A DNA stretch of 64,000 bases, taken from the NCBI RefSeq assembly GCF_030814715.1, contig NZ_JAUSVO010000004.1:124001-188000 (forward strand). The letters are read 5' to 3'. Of the stretch, positions 23,536 to 32,334 are shown piece by piece. A program made the position numbers and the translations under genes. How positions within the stretch are numbered: the first letter of the stretch is position 1; each line of letters begins with the position of its first letter. The notes beneath the pieces were generated by a model, which worked only from the letters and a program-made list of their open reading frames with translations, was not told the DNA's origin and made no database searches. Source of the stretch: Kaistia dalseonensis. Its GTDB lineage: Bacteria; Pseudomonadota; Alphaproteobacteria; Rhizobiales; Kaistiaceae.

Positions 23536-23975
23536 GGCTGGTCTCCGGTATCGGCATTGCCGAGATCGGCCATCTGGACCGTGCGGAACATCGTGTCGGC
23601 CAGATAGCTCTCGTCAGGATCGGGCAGGGCCACGCCGGTCACGAAGCCGACCATCAGCGAGGCCGCGAGTGCCAGCGAACTGATGGTCGCGATCCGCCAG
23701 CGCGAAAGCGTGAAGGCCGGCGGCCGCGCGAGCGCAGCGAACACGTTGCGCCTCAGCCGTGCTTCGAATGCCGGATCGGGCTCGGTCAGGAGGCCGAGCG
23801 TCGCTCCGACGCTCTGCGCGGCGGCGAGTTCGCGCTGCGCCGTGACGTTCGAGCGCAGCAGCACCAGCCCATCGCGCCGATCCGCGAGCGGCCAGCGCGT
23901 CATGTCAGGGCCGTATTGGTCGAGCGCCGCGGTAAAACGCGCGAGCGCCCGGCTCTCAGCGTTCATGTCGCTCAT
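23532..23975 (-). CDS. Single-pass membrane protein, putative anti-sigma factor
   Basis: A 147-residue protein. The cytoplasmic N-terminal part (about 1-90) has FTAALDQYGPDMTRWPLADR, recurrent in proteins next to alphaproteobacterial ECF factors. One membrane segment (about 96-115, ISSLALAASLMVGFVTGVAL) and a short periplasmic tail follow. Start and stop overlap both neighbours by 4 bp, so it is translated with the sigma gene. The anti-sigma role rests on context and topology; no zinc-binding HxxxCxxC motif is present. Confidence 0.75.
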   Translation of the reverse strand: MSDMNAESRALARFTAALDQYGPDMTRWPLADRRDGLVLLRSNVTAQRELAAAQSVGATLGLLTEPDPAFEARLRRNVFAALARPPAFTLSRWRIATISSLALAASLMVGFVTGVALPDPDESYLADTMFRTVQMADLGNADTGDQP

Positions 23976-24562
23976 GCCCCGGTCGCCTCTTCCTTGCTGT
24001 TCATGCGCTCGAAGGCGCGATTTCTCAATGTCCGCCGTGCGCGGACGAGCAACTGTTCCACGGCGCCGACCGAAAGGCCCATGATCTGGGCGACCTCGCC
24101 GACACCGTGCTCCTGCGTCGATACGAGCAGGATGGCTGCACGCTGTCGGGCCGGCAACGCCCTCAGATCCTGCGCGACAGCAGCCATCTCGGAGCGTGAC
24201 GCAACCGCCTGGTCGGCGCCCGGCGTCTGGTCTTCGGGCTCGGGCGTGGAATCGAGGCCGATCATCCGGCGCAGCTTTTCACGACGCGCCTTGTCGATGC
24301 AGCGATTGACGACCGTGCGTGTCAGATAGGCGCCGAAGGGGGCACCATCGACCTTGAGCGCGCCCGCCCGTCGCCAGACGGCGACGAAGGCATCCTGCAC
24401 GATGTCCTCGGCATCATCGCTGCGTCCGGTCATCCGCAGCGCGATCTGGCGCAAGCGGCCGCCATGGCGCTTCATCAGCTCACCGAGCGCGGTTTCGTCG
24501 CCCGCGATCAGGCGGGCGACGACAGGAGCGTCCGGATCGGCCGATGGCGTCGGCTCTGCCAA
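23972..24562 (-). CDS. ECF-family RNA polymerase sigma factor
   Basis: Region 2 is recognisable in LRQIALRMTGRSDDAEDIVQDAFVAVWRRAG. Region 4 appears as LPARQRAAILLVSTQEHGVGEVAQIMGLSVGAVEQLLVRARRTLRNR, close to the C-terminus. I choose a TTG start at 24562 because GAGG lies 7 nt upstream and the resulting 196 residues suit the family. An ATG at 24646 (224 residues) has no clear ribosome site and adds a non-conserved segment. The downstream membrane genes are coupled by ATGA overlaps. Confidence 0.93.
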   Translation of the reverse strand: MAEPTPSADPDAPVVARLIAGDETALGELMKRHGGRLRQIALRMTGRSDDAEDIVQDAFVAVWRRAGALKVDGAPFGAYLTRTVVNRCIDKARREKLRRMIGLDSTPEPEDQTPGADQAVASRSEMAAVAQDLRALPARQRAAILLVSTQEHGVGEVAQIMGLSVGAVEQLLVRARRTLRNRAFERMNSKEEATGA

Positions 24563-24666
24563 ATTGCGGCCTCGATTGGTGACGTCGACGATCAGCAAGT
24601 GGGTCAGGCTAGCACGAGTTCCCAGCCTGACCATCTCAAGCATCATGCGATCCGCCGGTACGATGC

Positions 24667-25191
24667 TCAGGGATGGGGCATCTTGGTCGCGGCCGCGAGG
24701 AATTCCTCCTTGCTGACCTTGCCGTCGCCATTGGTGTCCGCCCGCTTGAACATCGGATCGTCCTGCGCGACGAAGGCCGCGAGCGTGATCGTGGTCGTCG
24801 TATCGGAGAAGCCGAGACGCGTCAGCATCCGGCTCTCGCGCTTCTCGGCGCGCGCTGCGAAGCGCTCGGCATGCTTACCCCTGCGCTCGCCATGCATCGG
24901 GCGCTGGTTGATCGAGGCGATCGCCTCGTCCTTGCTCAGCACGCCATCGCCATTCGTGTCGAGCGACTGGAACTTGGCCGTGCGGAACGCGGCGATCTCC
25001 GTCTGGTCGATGAAGCCGTCATTGTTGCGGTCGAGGAACCAGAACATCATCGCTCCGCGCGGACCGGGCTGCGCGTCCGAAGCCGGCGCCGGCTGCGTGC
25101 TCACGGGGGCATCCGGTGCGGCGGCGAAGGCCGGCAGCGCGACGGTACCGGCAGCGAGAGCGAGCGTGGCGGCGATCAGGGTATGTTTCAT
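24667..25191 (-). CDS. Secreted EF-hand calcium-binding protein
   Basis: Signal peptide with cleavage near AFA (residue 23), then three canonical EF-hand loops: DRNNDGFIDQTE (54-65), DTNGDGVLSKDE (78-89) and DTNGDGKVSKEE (152-163). A basic linker (about 96-125) separates the second and third. The position-1, -3, -5 and -12 acidic ligands are intact, so Ca2+ binding is likely; a fourth hand paired with the third appears degenerate. It lies just upstream of the ECF sigma gene on the same strand, raising the possibility of co-regulation. Function beyond Ca2+ binding is unknown. Confidence 0.9.
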   Translation of the reverse strand: MKHTLIAATLALAAGTVALPAFAAAPDAPVSTQPAPASDAQPGPRGAMMFWFLDRNNDGFIDQTEIAAFRTAKFQSLDTNGDGVLSKDEAIASINQRPMHGERRGKHAERFAARAEKRESRMLTRLGFSDTTTTITLAAFVAQDDPMFKRADTNGDGKVSKEEFLAAATKMPHP

Positions 25192-25283
25192 GGGAACTCC
25201 ACATCGGTCGGCAGGCCGTCATGGCTGCCATCGATGACATCACGCGGTGGCGCGGCCGCTCCTACGCGGCCGCCTTCCCTTTT

Positions 25284-27113
25284 TCACCGCGCCGGCGTGA
25301 AGAGGCTGCGTGTGAAGTGTCCGATGCCGCTGGATGTGGCGGGTTCCGCGTCGCTTCTTCGCAGAAAGGCGCTGAAATCGGGCAACAGGGTCGGGTTCTG
25401 CCAGGTGCCGTTGATGGCGAAGGGAACACGTCGCGGCGGGGTCGTGGTGACCGCAGTGCCGTCGCCGATCACGACCTCCCCATCCATGCTGAGGTCGGGA
25501 TCCCGCAATGGCGTATCGCCCGACAAGTTGGCGCGATAGCCGGAGCCATTGATCGTCGCGCTCTTGACCGAGAGCACCGTCGACTGAACCGTGAAGTCGC
25601 CCTTGGCGCTCGAAAAACGGGTCGCGCCGTTGGTCAGGGCGCCGGTCGTGACCTTGCCGCTTGCCGCGGCTGCCGCCAGCGCATCCAGACCGAGGCCCCC
25701 GATCGTCCCCTGCGTGACCGTGAGGCTGCCGCCGCCCGAAAGCGCACCGACCAGCGCGTTCCAGCTTGCGCCGTGCGTGGAGAGGCCGATCGTGGCGGTC
25801 GCCGTGCCGTCGAGCTTGCTGGTCCAGTTCATATCCGGCAGGGCTGTGCCGAGATCGATCTGGTCGAACCGGCCTTGCAGCGATGCAGACGGGGTGTCGT
25901 CGTTCATCGTCGCTGAGAAATTGGCCGAGAGCCTGCCGCCATAAAGCTGCATCTCGCCGACGGCGATGTCGAGGCGGCCGCCGCGCAAGGCGGCCGACGC
26001 GGCCGTGCGGCCGAAGCGCCGGGTTCCGATGAGCAGCCTGTTGGCGGAAAGGCGGAGATCCACGTCGACCTGGTCGAGCTTCGGCCAGTCAAGCGGCATG
26101 TCCGGCGTCGCCCGGGCGGTCTCGATCGCCGCATCAATGGCGGCCGCATAGGCGGAGAGATCGAGCGCGTCGAAGGCGAGCGTGCCCTGCAGGCCCGGAC
26201 GCGCCGTGCGCAGGTCCAGCGACAGGGCGCCTTCGCCTTCATTGCCGTCGAGCACGACGGTCGCGGCGCCGAGCGAGACTGTGCCGCGGATCAGCTCCGC
26301 CGATGACTGGATGGAGGCAGCGCCGAGCGTCGCGCCATCCTTCATCCGCCAGCCGAACAGATCGGCGAGATGCCGGATCGAGGGCACGCTCGCCGACAAC
26401 TGGCCGCTGCTGGTCAGTCCATCGAGGTTCTGCACCGTGCCGTTGAACGAGGCGCGCAGCGGCGCGGAGGTGATGGCCGCGCGTAGCATCGCCGGCCGCC
26501 CGGCGATGAATTCGGAAAGTGCGCCGATCGACGCGCTGAATTCCGCCGTCTCGCCCATCCAGCTGGCGCTGCCCTTGATGCTGGCGGTCTCGGTCGGGCC
26601 GGGCCAGTTCAGCACGACATTGACGCCGGAAATGTCGATCGAACGGCCGCGCTGGTCGGCATAGCCGATCGTGCCGTCGGTGATCGAAAGCCGGGCGACG
26701 CGCGATGTCGCATCGAGGCCGCGCGGCAGCGTCCAGTTGGCCGTGCCGTCGCCATCGACCGCAAAGTGAAACACGGGTCGCTCGAAATCGAAGGCGGAGG
26801 GCTCGATCTGGCCGCCGAAGATCAGGGGCAGGATCGGAATCTCGGCGGAGAGCGAATCCATGACCACCAGGGTTTCCTGCCCGGTCTTGGAGCCGATCAC
26901 GACACGCGGAAAGGTCACTGTCAGGTAGGGCGTGAAGGCGACGGTCGGCGTGCCGTCGAATGTCAGTGCGCGCCCGCTCCAGCCCGCGATCTCATGCGCG
27001 AGCGAGCGACGAACGCCTTCGATCGAAACCAGCCGCGGTGCCAGCACCATGAAGAAGCCGACAAGGGCCAGGAGACCGGCAAGGAGAAGAGCGAGCCGTT
27101 TCATGAGACCCAT
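25284..27113 (-). CDS. AsmA family protein
   Basis: Large envelope protein (609 residues) with one N-terminal membrane anchor (KRLALLLAGLLALVGFFMVLAPRLV) and an AsmA domain: RRSLAHEIAGWSGRALTFDGTPTVAFTPYLTVTFPRVVIG. The C-terminal AsmA_2-like part has IDLGTALPDMNWTSKLDGTATATIGLSTHGASWNALVGALSGGGSLTVTQG. AsmA relatives form bridge-like periplasmic structures implicated in lipid transport to the outer membrane. Start is placed at 27113 (MGLMKRL); upstream codons to 27149 are unlike the family. Divergent from acetoacetyl-CoA synthetase. Confidence 0.9.
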   Translation of the reverse strand: MGLMKRLALLLAGLLALVGFFMVLAPRLVSIEGVRRSLAHEIAGWSGRALTFDGTPTVAFTPYLTVTFPRVVIGSKTGQETLVVMDSLSAEIPILPLIFGGQIEPSAFDFERPVFHFAVDGDGTANWTLPRGLDATSRVARLSITDGTIGYADQRGRSIDISGVNVVLNWPGPTETASIKGSASWMGETAEFSASIGALSEFIAGRPAMLRAAITSAPLRASFNGTVQNLDGLTSSGQLSASVPSIRHLADLFGWRMKDGATLGAASIQSSAELIRGTVSLGAATVVLDGNEGEGALSLDLRTARPGLQGTLAFDALDLSAYAAAIDAAIETARATPDMPLDWPKLDQVDVDLRLSANRLLIGTRRFGRTAASAALRGGRLDIAVGEMQLYGGRLSANFSATMNDDTPSASLQGRFDQIDLGTALPDMNWTSKLDGTATATIGLSTHGASWNALVGALSGGGSLTVTQGTIGGLGLDALAAAAASGKVTTGALTNGATRFSSAKGDFTVQSTVLSVKSATINGSGYRANLSGDTPLRDPDLSMDGEVVIGDGTAVTTTPPRRVPFAINGTWQNPTLLPDFSAFLRRSDAEPATSSGIGHFTRSLFTPAR

Positions 27114-27308
27114 TGAACGTGCATCCCGTCGCGGAACGCCCGCCGGCATGCTGCCTCCCGGATAGGCAGAATCCCATCGTGCCGCAAGATTTTTCTCCCC
27201 GATCGGCCGAGGCTTCGGGCGTGACTTGCCTCGTGGGCCCGTTTATCCATTGCTTATGCGGCAGGATTCCGCCGCGTCGGATATTCTGGCCTGGAGGCAG
27301 CCGATCTG
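27114..27308. promoter_or_regulatory. Divergent promoter region between asmA-like and acetoacetyl-CoA synthetase genes
   Basis: A 195-bp gap containing both promoters. GGAGG lies 11 nt before the synthetase ATG. No palindromic operator stood out. Confidence 0.4.
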
Positions 27309-29285
27309 ATGACGCCCGTTTCTGCCGCTGAATCCGCTTTCCCGCTCTGGACGCCCTCGGCCGAACGGATGGCACGCCATCCGATGACGGCCTTCCGGGC
27401 CGCCGCCGGCATCAGGGCAGGCCGCGCGCTTGCCGATCACGATGCGCTCCATGCCTGGTCGATCGATGATCGCGCCGCCTTCTGGGACCTCGTCTGGGAT
27501 TTCTGTGGCGTCGTCGGCACGAAGGGCGAGCGGCGCCTGATCGACGGCGACCTGATGCCCGGCGCGCAGTTCTTTCCCGACGCGACGCTGAATTTTGCCG
27601 AGAACCTGCTGAAGCGCACCGGGCCCGACGACGCCCTGGTCTTCTGGGGCGAGGAGCGGGTCAAGCGGCGCATGAGCTTCGACGAGCTCCACGCCCTGGT
27701 TTCTCGCCTGCAGCAGGCATTTCGCGCCGCCGGCGTGGTGGCGGGTGACCGTATCGCGGCGATGATGCCCAACATGCCGGAGACGATCGCCGCCATGCTC
27801 GCGGCCGCATCGCTCGGCGCGGTGTGGTCGTCCTGCTCGCCCGATTTCGGTCCGCGTGGCGTGCTCGATCGCTTCGGCCAGATCGAGCCGAAGGTCTTCA
27901 TCGCCTGCGACGGCTATTATTATGCCGGAAAGACAATCGATATTGCGCCAAAGCTGACGGAAATAACCCCGGCATTGCCGTCCGTGAGCGCGGTGATCAT
28001 CGTCGATTATATCGGCACCGCGAAGGCGACGGCGGCGAGCCTTGCGGGGGGAATCACGCTCGACGACGCGATTGCGCGCTTCGTCGCGCGGCCGGTCGAG
28101 ACCGTGTCGCTGCCCTTCGCCCATCCGCTCTACATCATGTTCTCCTCTGGCACGACGGGCGTGCCGAAATGTATCGTCCATTCGGCCGGCGGCACGTTGC
28201 TGCAGCATCTGAAGGAAATCCATCTTCACTGCGGTATCGGTGAGGGCGACAAGCTCTTCTACTTCACCACTTGCGGCTGGATGATGTGGAACTGGCTCGC
28301 CTCCGGTCTCGCGACCGGCGCGACGCTGCTGCTCTACGATGGATCGCCCTTCCATCCCGACGGCAATATCCTGTTCGACTATGCCGCCACCGAGAAGATG
28401 ACATTGTTCGGCACGTCGGCCAAATTTATCGACAGTGTCCACAAGGCCGGTCTGAAGCCGATCGAGACGCATGATCTTGGCGCGCTCCAGATGATCACGT
28501 CGACAGGGTCCCCGCTCGCGCCCGAGAGCTTTTCCTTCGTCTATGACAGCATCAAGCACGACGTTCACCTCGCCTCGATTTCGGGCGGAACGGACATTGT
28601 TTCTTGCTTCGTGCTCGGCATTCCCGGCAAGCCGGTCTGGAAAGGCGAGATCCAGGGGCCGGGGCTCGGTCTCGCCGTCGATGTCTGGGACGACGAAGGG
28701 CATCATCTGGACGCCGGCAAGGGCGAACTCGTCTGCCGCAAGGCCTTCCCGTCCATGCCGATCGGGTTCTGGAACGATGCTGACGGCGCGCGCTATCGCG
28801 CCGCCTATTTCGAGCGGTTTCCCAATGTCTGGTGCCATGGCGATTTCGCCGAATGGACCGAGCATGGCGGGCTGATCATCCATGGCCGCTCGGACGCGAC
28901 GCTCAATCCCGGCGGCGTCCGCATTGGAACGGCCGAGATCTACAATCAGGTCGAGCAGATTCCCGACGTTCTGGAGGCTTTGGCCATCGGGCAGGACTGG
29001 GATGGCGATGTCCGCGTCGTGCTCTTCGTCAGGCTACGTCCCGAAATCGCGCTCGACGAGATACTCGAGAAGACGATCCGCACCAAGATCCGCACCGGCT
29101 GCACCCCGCGCCATGTTCCGGCGCGCATCGTGGCTGTCGCCGATATACCGCGCACCAAATCCGGCAAGATCGTCGAACTGGCCGTGCGGGAAGTCGTGCA
29201 CGGTCGGCCGGTCAAGAACCAGGAGGCGCTGGCCAATCCCGAGGCCCTCGCGCTGTTCAAGGACTTGCCGGAACTCGCCGTTTGA
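27309..29285 (+). CDS. Acetoacetyl-CoA synthetase
   Basis: AMP-forming ligase activating acetoacetate for re-use of ketone bodies or polyhydroxybutyrate carbon. The 658-residue protein has the acyl-adenylate signature MFSSGTTGVPKCIVHSAGG, the WMMWNWLASGLATGATLLLYDGSP stretch characteristic of acetoacetyl-CoA synthetases, GRSDATLNPGGVRIGTAEIYN, and the catalytic lysine segment PRTKSGKIVELAVREVVHG. Length agrees with the family (about 650). No PHB genes are nearby. Its 3' end overlaps the convergent iron permease gene by 29 bp. Confidence 0.94.
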   Translation: MTPVSAAESAFPLWTPSAERMARHPMTAFRAAAGIRAGRALADHDALHAWSIDDRAAFWDLVWDFCGVVGTKGERRLIDGDLMPGAQFFPDATLNFAENLLKRTGPDDALVFWGEERVKRRMSFDELHALVSRLQQAFRAAGVVAGDRIAAMMPNMPETIAAMLAAASLGAVWSSCSPDFGPRGVLDRFGQIEPKVFIACDGYYYAGKTIDIAPKLTEITPALPSVSAVIIVDYIGTAKATAASLAGGITLDDAIARFVARPVETVSLPFAHPLYIMFSSGTTGVPKCIVHSAGGTLLQHLKEIHLHCGIGEGDKLFYFTTCGWMMWNWLASGLATGATLLLYDGSPFHPDGNILFDYAATEKMTLFGTSAKFIDSVHKAGLKPIETHDLGALQMITSTGSPLAPESFSFVYDSIKHDVHLASISGGTDIVSCFVLGIPGKPVWKGEIQGPGLGLAVDVWDDEGHHLDAGKGELVCRKAFPSMPIGFWNDADGARYRAAYFERFPNVWCHGDFAEWTEHGGLIIHGRSDATLNPGGVRIGTAEIYNQVEQIPDVLEALAIGQDWDGDVRVVLFVRLRPEIALDEILEKTIRTKIRTGCTPRHVPARIVAVADIPRTKSGKIVELAVREVVHGRPVKNQEALANPEALALFKDLPELAV

Positions 29286-30981
29286 ACCAGGCCGCGCCGG
29301 CGCGGCCACGTGTTCCCGTCCGCGCCAGGATGATGACGGGGATCATGCCGACCAGCACGATGGCGAGCGCGGCGATCGCGCCGTCTTCATAGGTGCCGCG
29401 CGCCGCCTCGCCATAGACATGCGTGGCGAGCGTCTCGAAATTGAGCGGGCGCAGCAGTAGCGTAGCCGGCAATTCCTTCATGCAATCGACGAAGACGAGC
29501 ATGGCGGCGGCTGCGATCGCGGGCGAGAGCAGGGGAACGTGGATGTCGCGCGTCAGCCTTTGCGGCGTGGCCCCGAGGATGCGAGCGGCCATATCGACGC
29601 TCGGGCTGATCCGCGCGAAGCCGGATTCGATGCCACCGGTCGCGATCGTCAGGAAGCGGATGGAATAAGCCAGGATCAGGGCCATGCCGGATCCGATCAG
29701 GACCAGACCAATCCTGTTTCCGGTCAGGCTGCGCACGCCATTTGCGATCAGATTATCGAGCCCGGCCAAAGGCACGAGCAATCCCACAGCCAATACGGTT
29801 CCGGGAATGGCATAGCCGATGCCCGAGAGGCGAATCAGGGGCTGGATGCCTGGATTGCGTATCATTCGGGCAGCAGAAGCGAGGAAGAGCCCGAGCAGGA
29901 TCGTGAGGACGGTAGCGATCGAGGCGACCGTGAGGCTGTTCCCGACCCAGAGCCAGAGATCGCCCGGCAGGCCGTCTCGCCCGATCCGCTGCCAGGCGGA
30001 CAGCACCAGATAGCTCGCGGGCACCACGAAGCCGAACATGATCGGCAGGAAGCAGGCCAGCATGGCGAGCAGTGCTGCCAGGGGGCGGAGCGCGCGTTCC
30101 GTGGGCTGGCGGCCGCCACGCGGTGTAGCGGCGACGTTGAGGTGCCGTCGGGCATGACGCTCGAGCAGCAGCAGCGCGAAGACGATCGCGAGCATGACGA
30201 GAGCGATCTGCGAAGCACCCTCGATCGAGGAGCGCGTCACCCAGGTGGTGTAGATCGCCACAGTGAGGGTTCGAACGCCGAGAAATTCCGATGCGCCGAT
30301 ATCGTTCAGCGTTTCCAGCAATGCGAGGCTGACGCCGATCGCGATCGCGGGACGCGCCATGGGCAGCGCGATATGGAGGAAGGCTGGACCCGGCCCGGCC
30401 CCGAGCGTGCGCGCGGCGTCGAGCAGGGTCGTCGATTGCATCAGGAAGAGGGCGCGGACCGGCAGATAGACATAGGGGTAGAGGATAACGCCGAGCAGGA
30501 AGATCGCGCCGCCGAGCGAGCGGATTTCGGGAAAGGGCAGGCCGCGCGGGTCGGTGATGCCGAAAAGGGCGCGAAGCCCGCTCTGGATCGGCCCGACCGG
30601 ATGAGCCACATCGAGATAGGCGAAGGCCATCACATAGCTGGGGACGGCGAGCGGCAGCAGCAGCGCCCATTCGAACAGCCTGCGTCCGGGAAATCGATGC
30701 ATCGCCACCAGCCACGCCGTTCCGACGCCGATGATGGTCACGATGGTGCCGACGCCGAGCAGGAGCAGTAGCGTCGTCAGGCTCGCCGCAGGGAGGACGT
30801 TGGCGATCAGATGGGGCCAGAGCGCGCCCGAGCCGCGCAGGGCGAAATAGACGAGGCCGAGGATCGGCGCCAGCGCCATCAGCGCCGCCAGCGCGCTGCC
30901 GACCAGGAACAGGCGCTCGCCTGCGCCAGGCCACGCATTCCTGCGGTCCGGTTGCGGCTCACCGGCAATCAATGCGCTCAT
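29257..30981 (-). CDS. Iron(III) ABC transporter permease (FbpB/SfuB-like, fused double domain)
   Basis: Inner-membrane permease with two homologous halves of about 270 residues, about twelve membrane segments in total. The two EAA loops are DAARTLGAGPGPAFLHIALPMARPA and MAARILGATPQRLTRDIHVPLLSPA. This FbpB-type architecture imports ferric iron delivered by the periplasmic binding protein encoded immediately upstream. The start is uncertain: ATG 31002 and ATG 30981 both lie in an 11-bp-stem hairpin, and 30981 is used here (574 residues). The ATPase partner is not encoded nearby. The 3' end overlaps the convergent acetoacetyl-CoA synthetase gene. Confidence 0.92.
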   Translation of the reverse strand: MSALIAGEPQPDRRNAWPGAGERLFLVGSALAALMALAPILGLVYFALRGSGALWPHLIANVLPAASLTTLLLLLGVGTIVTIIGVGTAWLVAMHRFPGRRLFEWALLLPLAVPSYVMAFAYLDVAHPVGPIQSGLRALFGITDPRGLPFPEIRSLGGAIFLLGVILYPYVYLPVRALFLMQSTTLLDAARTLGAGPGPAFLHIALPMARPAIAIGVSLALLETLNDIGASEFLGVRTLTVAIYTTWVTRSSIEGASQIALVMLAIVFALLLLERHARRHLNVAATPRGGRQPTERALRPLAALLAMLACFLPIMFGFVVPASYLVLSAWQRIGRDGLPGDLWLWVGNSLTVASIATVLTILLGLFLASAARMIRNPGIQPLIRLSGIGYAIPGTVLAVGLLVPLAGLDNLIANGVRSLTGNRIGLVLIGSGMALILAYSIRFLTIATGGIESGFARISPSVDMAARILGATPQRLTRDIHVPLLSPAIAAAAMLVFVDCMKELPATLLLRPLNFETLATHVYGEAARGTYEDGAIAALAIVLVGMIPVIILARTGTRGRAGAAWFKRRVPASP

Positions 30982-31003
30982 GCCCCGGAGTATCCGGGGC
31001 ATG
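30979..31003 (-). promoter_or_regulatory. Hairpin covering both candidate start codons of the iron permease
   Basis: CATGCCCCGGA (30979-30989), a 3-nt loop and TCCGGGGCATG (30993-31003) form a perfect 11-bp stem between the binding-protein and permease genes. Each arm contains one in-frame ATG of the permease. It may act as an attenuator, an RNA stabiliser for the upstream message, or a translational gate. Confidence 0.7.
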
Positions 31004-31034
31004 ATGTCGTGAAACGGGCAATGTCCCTCATGCC

Positions 31035-32069
31035 TCAGCCGTCAAACGCGACAGCTTCGGCGAGTTCGCTGGCGCGCACGCGCTCTTTGGCGATCTCGGC
31101 CAGCGGGGTGGGATCGACCGTGAGCGTGCCGAGCGCCGCGATGATCGGATCGGCTGCCACGCCGGGACGGACCGGATATTCGAAGTTCGCCTTGGCATAG
31201 ATTTCCTGGGCCTCGGGAGAGGCGAGGAATTCCAGCAGCTTGACCGCGTTCTCACGGTTGGGCGCATTCTTGGCGACCGCCGCGCCGGAAATGTTCACAT
31301 GGGTGCCGGCGCCGTCCTTGAAGGTCGGCAGGATCACGCGGATCGCCTCGCCCCACTTGACCTGGTCGGGGCCGCCCTTTCCGCTGCGCATCAGGCCGAC
31401 ATAATAGGAGTTGCCGACGCCGATATCGCAGATGCCGGCCAGGATATCGCGCGCCACGTCGCGATCGCCGCCGCCGGCCTTGCGGGCGAGGTTGTCGCGA
31501 ACGCCGGTCAGCCAAGCCTTGGTGGCTTCCTCGCCGTCTTTCGCGATCATCGCGGCAACGAGCGAGGTGTTGTAGGGATGCTGGCCCGAACGGATGCAGA
31601 CCTTGCCCTTGAAGCGCGGGTCGGCGAGATCCTCATAAGTCAGCTTTTCGTCGGTGATCCGGTCCTTGGACGCGTAGATCACGCGAGCCCGCATCGAAAG
31701 GCCGAACCATTCGCCCTTCGGATCACGAAGATTGGCCGGGATGCCTTCATCGAGCACAGCCGACTGCACCGGCTGCGTCAGGCCACGATCGACCAGTTCG
31801 ACGAGATTGCCATAGTCGACGACGCTGAGCAGGTCCGCCGGCGAGTTCGCACCCTCCGTCTCGACGCGCTGGGCGAGGCCTTCCTTGATGTAGATGACAT
31901 TCGCCTTGATGCCGGTTTCCTTCGAGAAGGTCTCGAGAAGCGGCTGGATCAGGCCGGGCTCGCGGGTCGTGTAGACATTGACTTCGCCGTCGGCGAAAGC
32001 CGGGATACACGCGCCGATGATCAGCGCTGCTATGGCGGAACCTTGAATCAAGCGGAAGGGCTTGAGCAT
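31035..32069 (-). CDS. Iron(III) ABC transporter substrate-binding protein (FbpA/FutA-like)
   Basis: Periplasmic ferric-iron receptor, 344 residues. Signal peptide MLKPFRLIQGSAIAALIIGA... ends AFA about residue 26. The mature protein starts GEVNVYTTREPGLIQPLLETFSKETGIKANVIY, typical of family-1 iron receptors, and contains the paired tyrosines GNSYYVGLM that coordinate Fe3+. Additional motifs: SVVDYGNLVELVDRGL and KVCIRSGQHPYN. First gene of a two-gene minus-strand operon with the permease. Iron-responsive regulation is expected, and an AT-rich dyad lies upstream. Confidence 0.93.
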   Translation of the reverse strand: MLKPFRLIQGSAIAALIIGACIPAFADGEVNVYTTREPGLIQPLLETFSKETGIKANVIYIKEGLAQRVETEGANSPADLLSVVDYGNLVELVDRGLTQPVQSAVLDEGIPANLRDPKGEWFGLSMRARVIYASKDRITDEKLTYEDLADPRFKGKVCIRSGQHPYNTSLVAAMIAKDGEEATKAWLTGVRDNLARKAGGGDRDVARDILAGICDIGVGNSYYVGLMRSGKGGPDQVKWGEAIRVILPTFKDGAGTHVNISGAAVAKNAPNRENAVKLLEFLASPEAQEIYAKANFEYPVRPGVAADPIIAALGTLTVDPTPLAEIAKERVRASELAEAVAFDG

Positions 32070-32334
32070 CGTCGTTAACTCCGTCGATCGAGAGGGCGGA
32101 ACCTGTCTGTCGCTTGATCAGCGCCACACCGGGCTCGGCTCCATCTCATCTGACTTGGCAGAGGTCAACGCGACCGGGACAATATTCAATATAGTAGAAC
32201 TATTCCAATATGGAATTGGTCTAGATAATGTCAGTTCAGCTTTGATATGCCGAGCTTCTGTCCGAGATCGTCTCTCGGAGACGTTTGATCACGTTATCGT
32301 GATCAATTTGATCGATGCACTTCTATCGTGTGGA
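32070..32334. promoter_or_regulatory. AT-rich upstream region of the iron transporter with candidate operator
   Basis: The gap between the iron-receptor start and the rsmE end is markedly AT-rich around 32180-32240. ATTCCA (32202-32207) and TGGAAT (32211-32216) form an inverted repeat with a 3-nt centre, flanked by TATTCAATATAG. This location and composition suit an Irr, RirA or Fur-type iron site, but I cannot match it confidently to a specific box. Confidence 0.5.
32285..32306. terminator. 22-bp dyad downstream of rsmE
   Basis: TTGATCACG (32285-32293), centre TTAT, CGTGATCAA (32298-32306): perfect 9-bp arms. It lies 29 bp beyond the rsmE stop, so it could be the rsmE terminator stem, although there is no T run; an operator is the alternative. 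Confidence 0.5.

Noticed and set aside
24563-24646. Autoregulatory ECF promoter (GGAACT) just before the sigma gene
   Set aside because: The spacing from GGAACT to the nearest CGTC is about 26 nt, too long for a normal ECF promoter.
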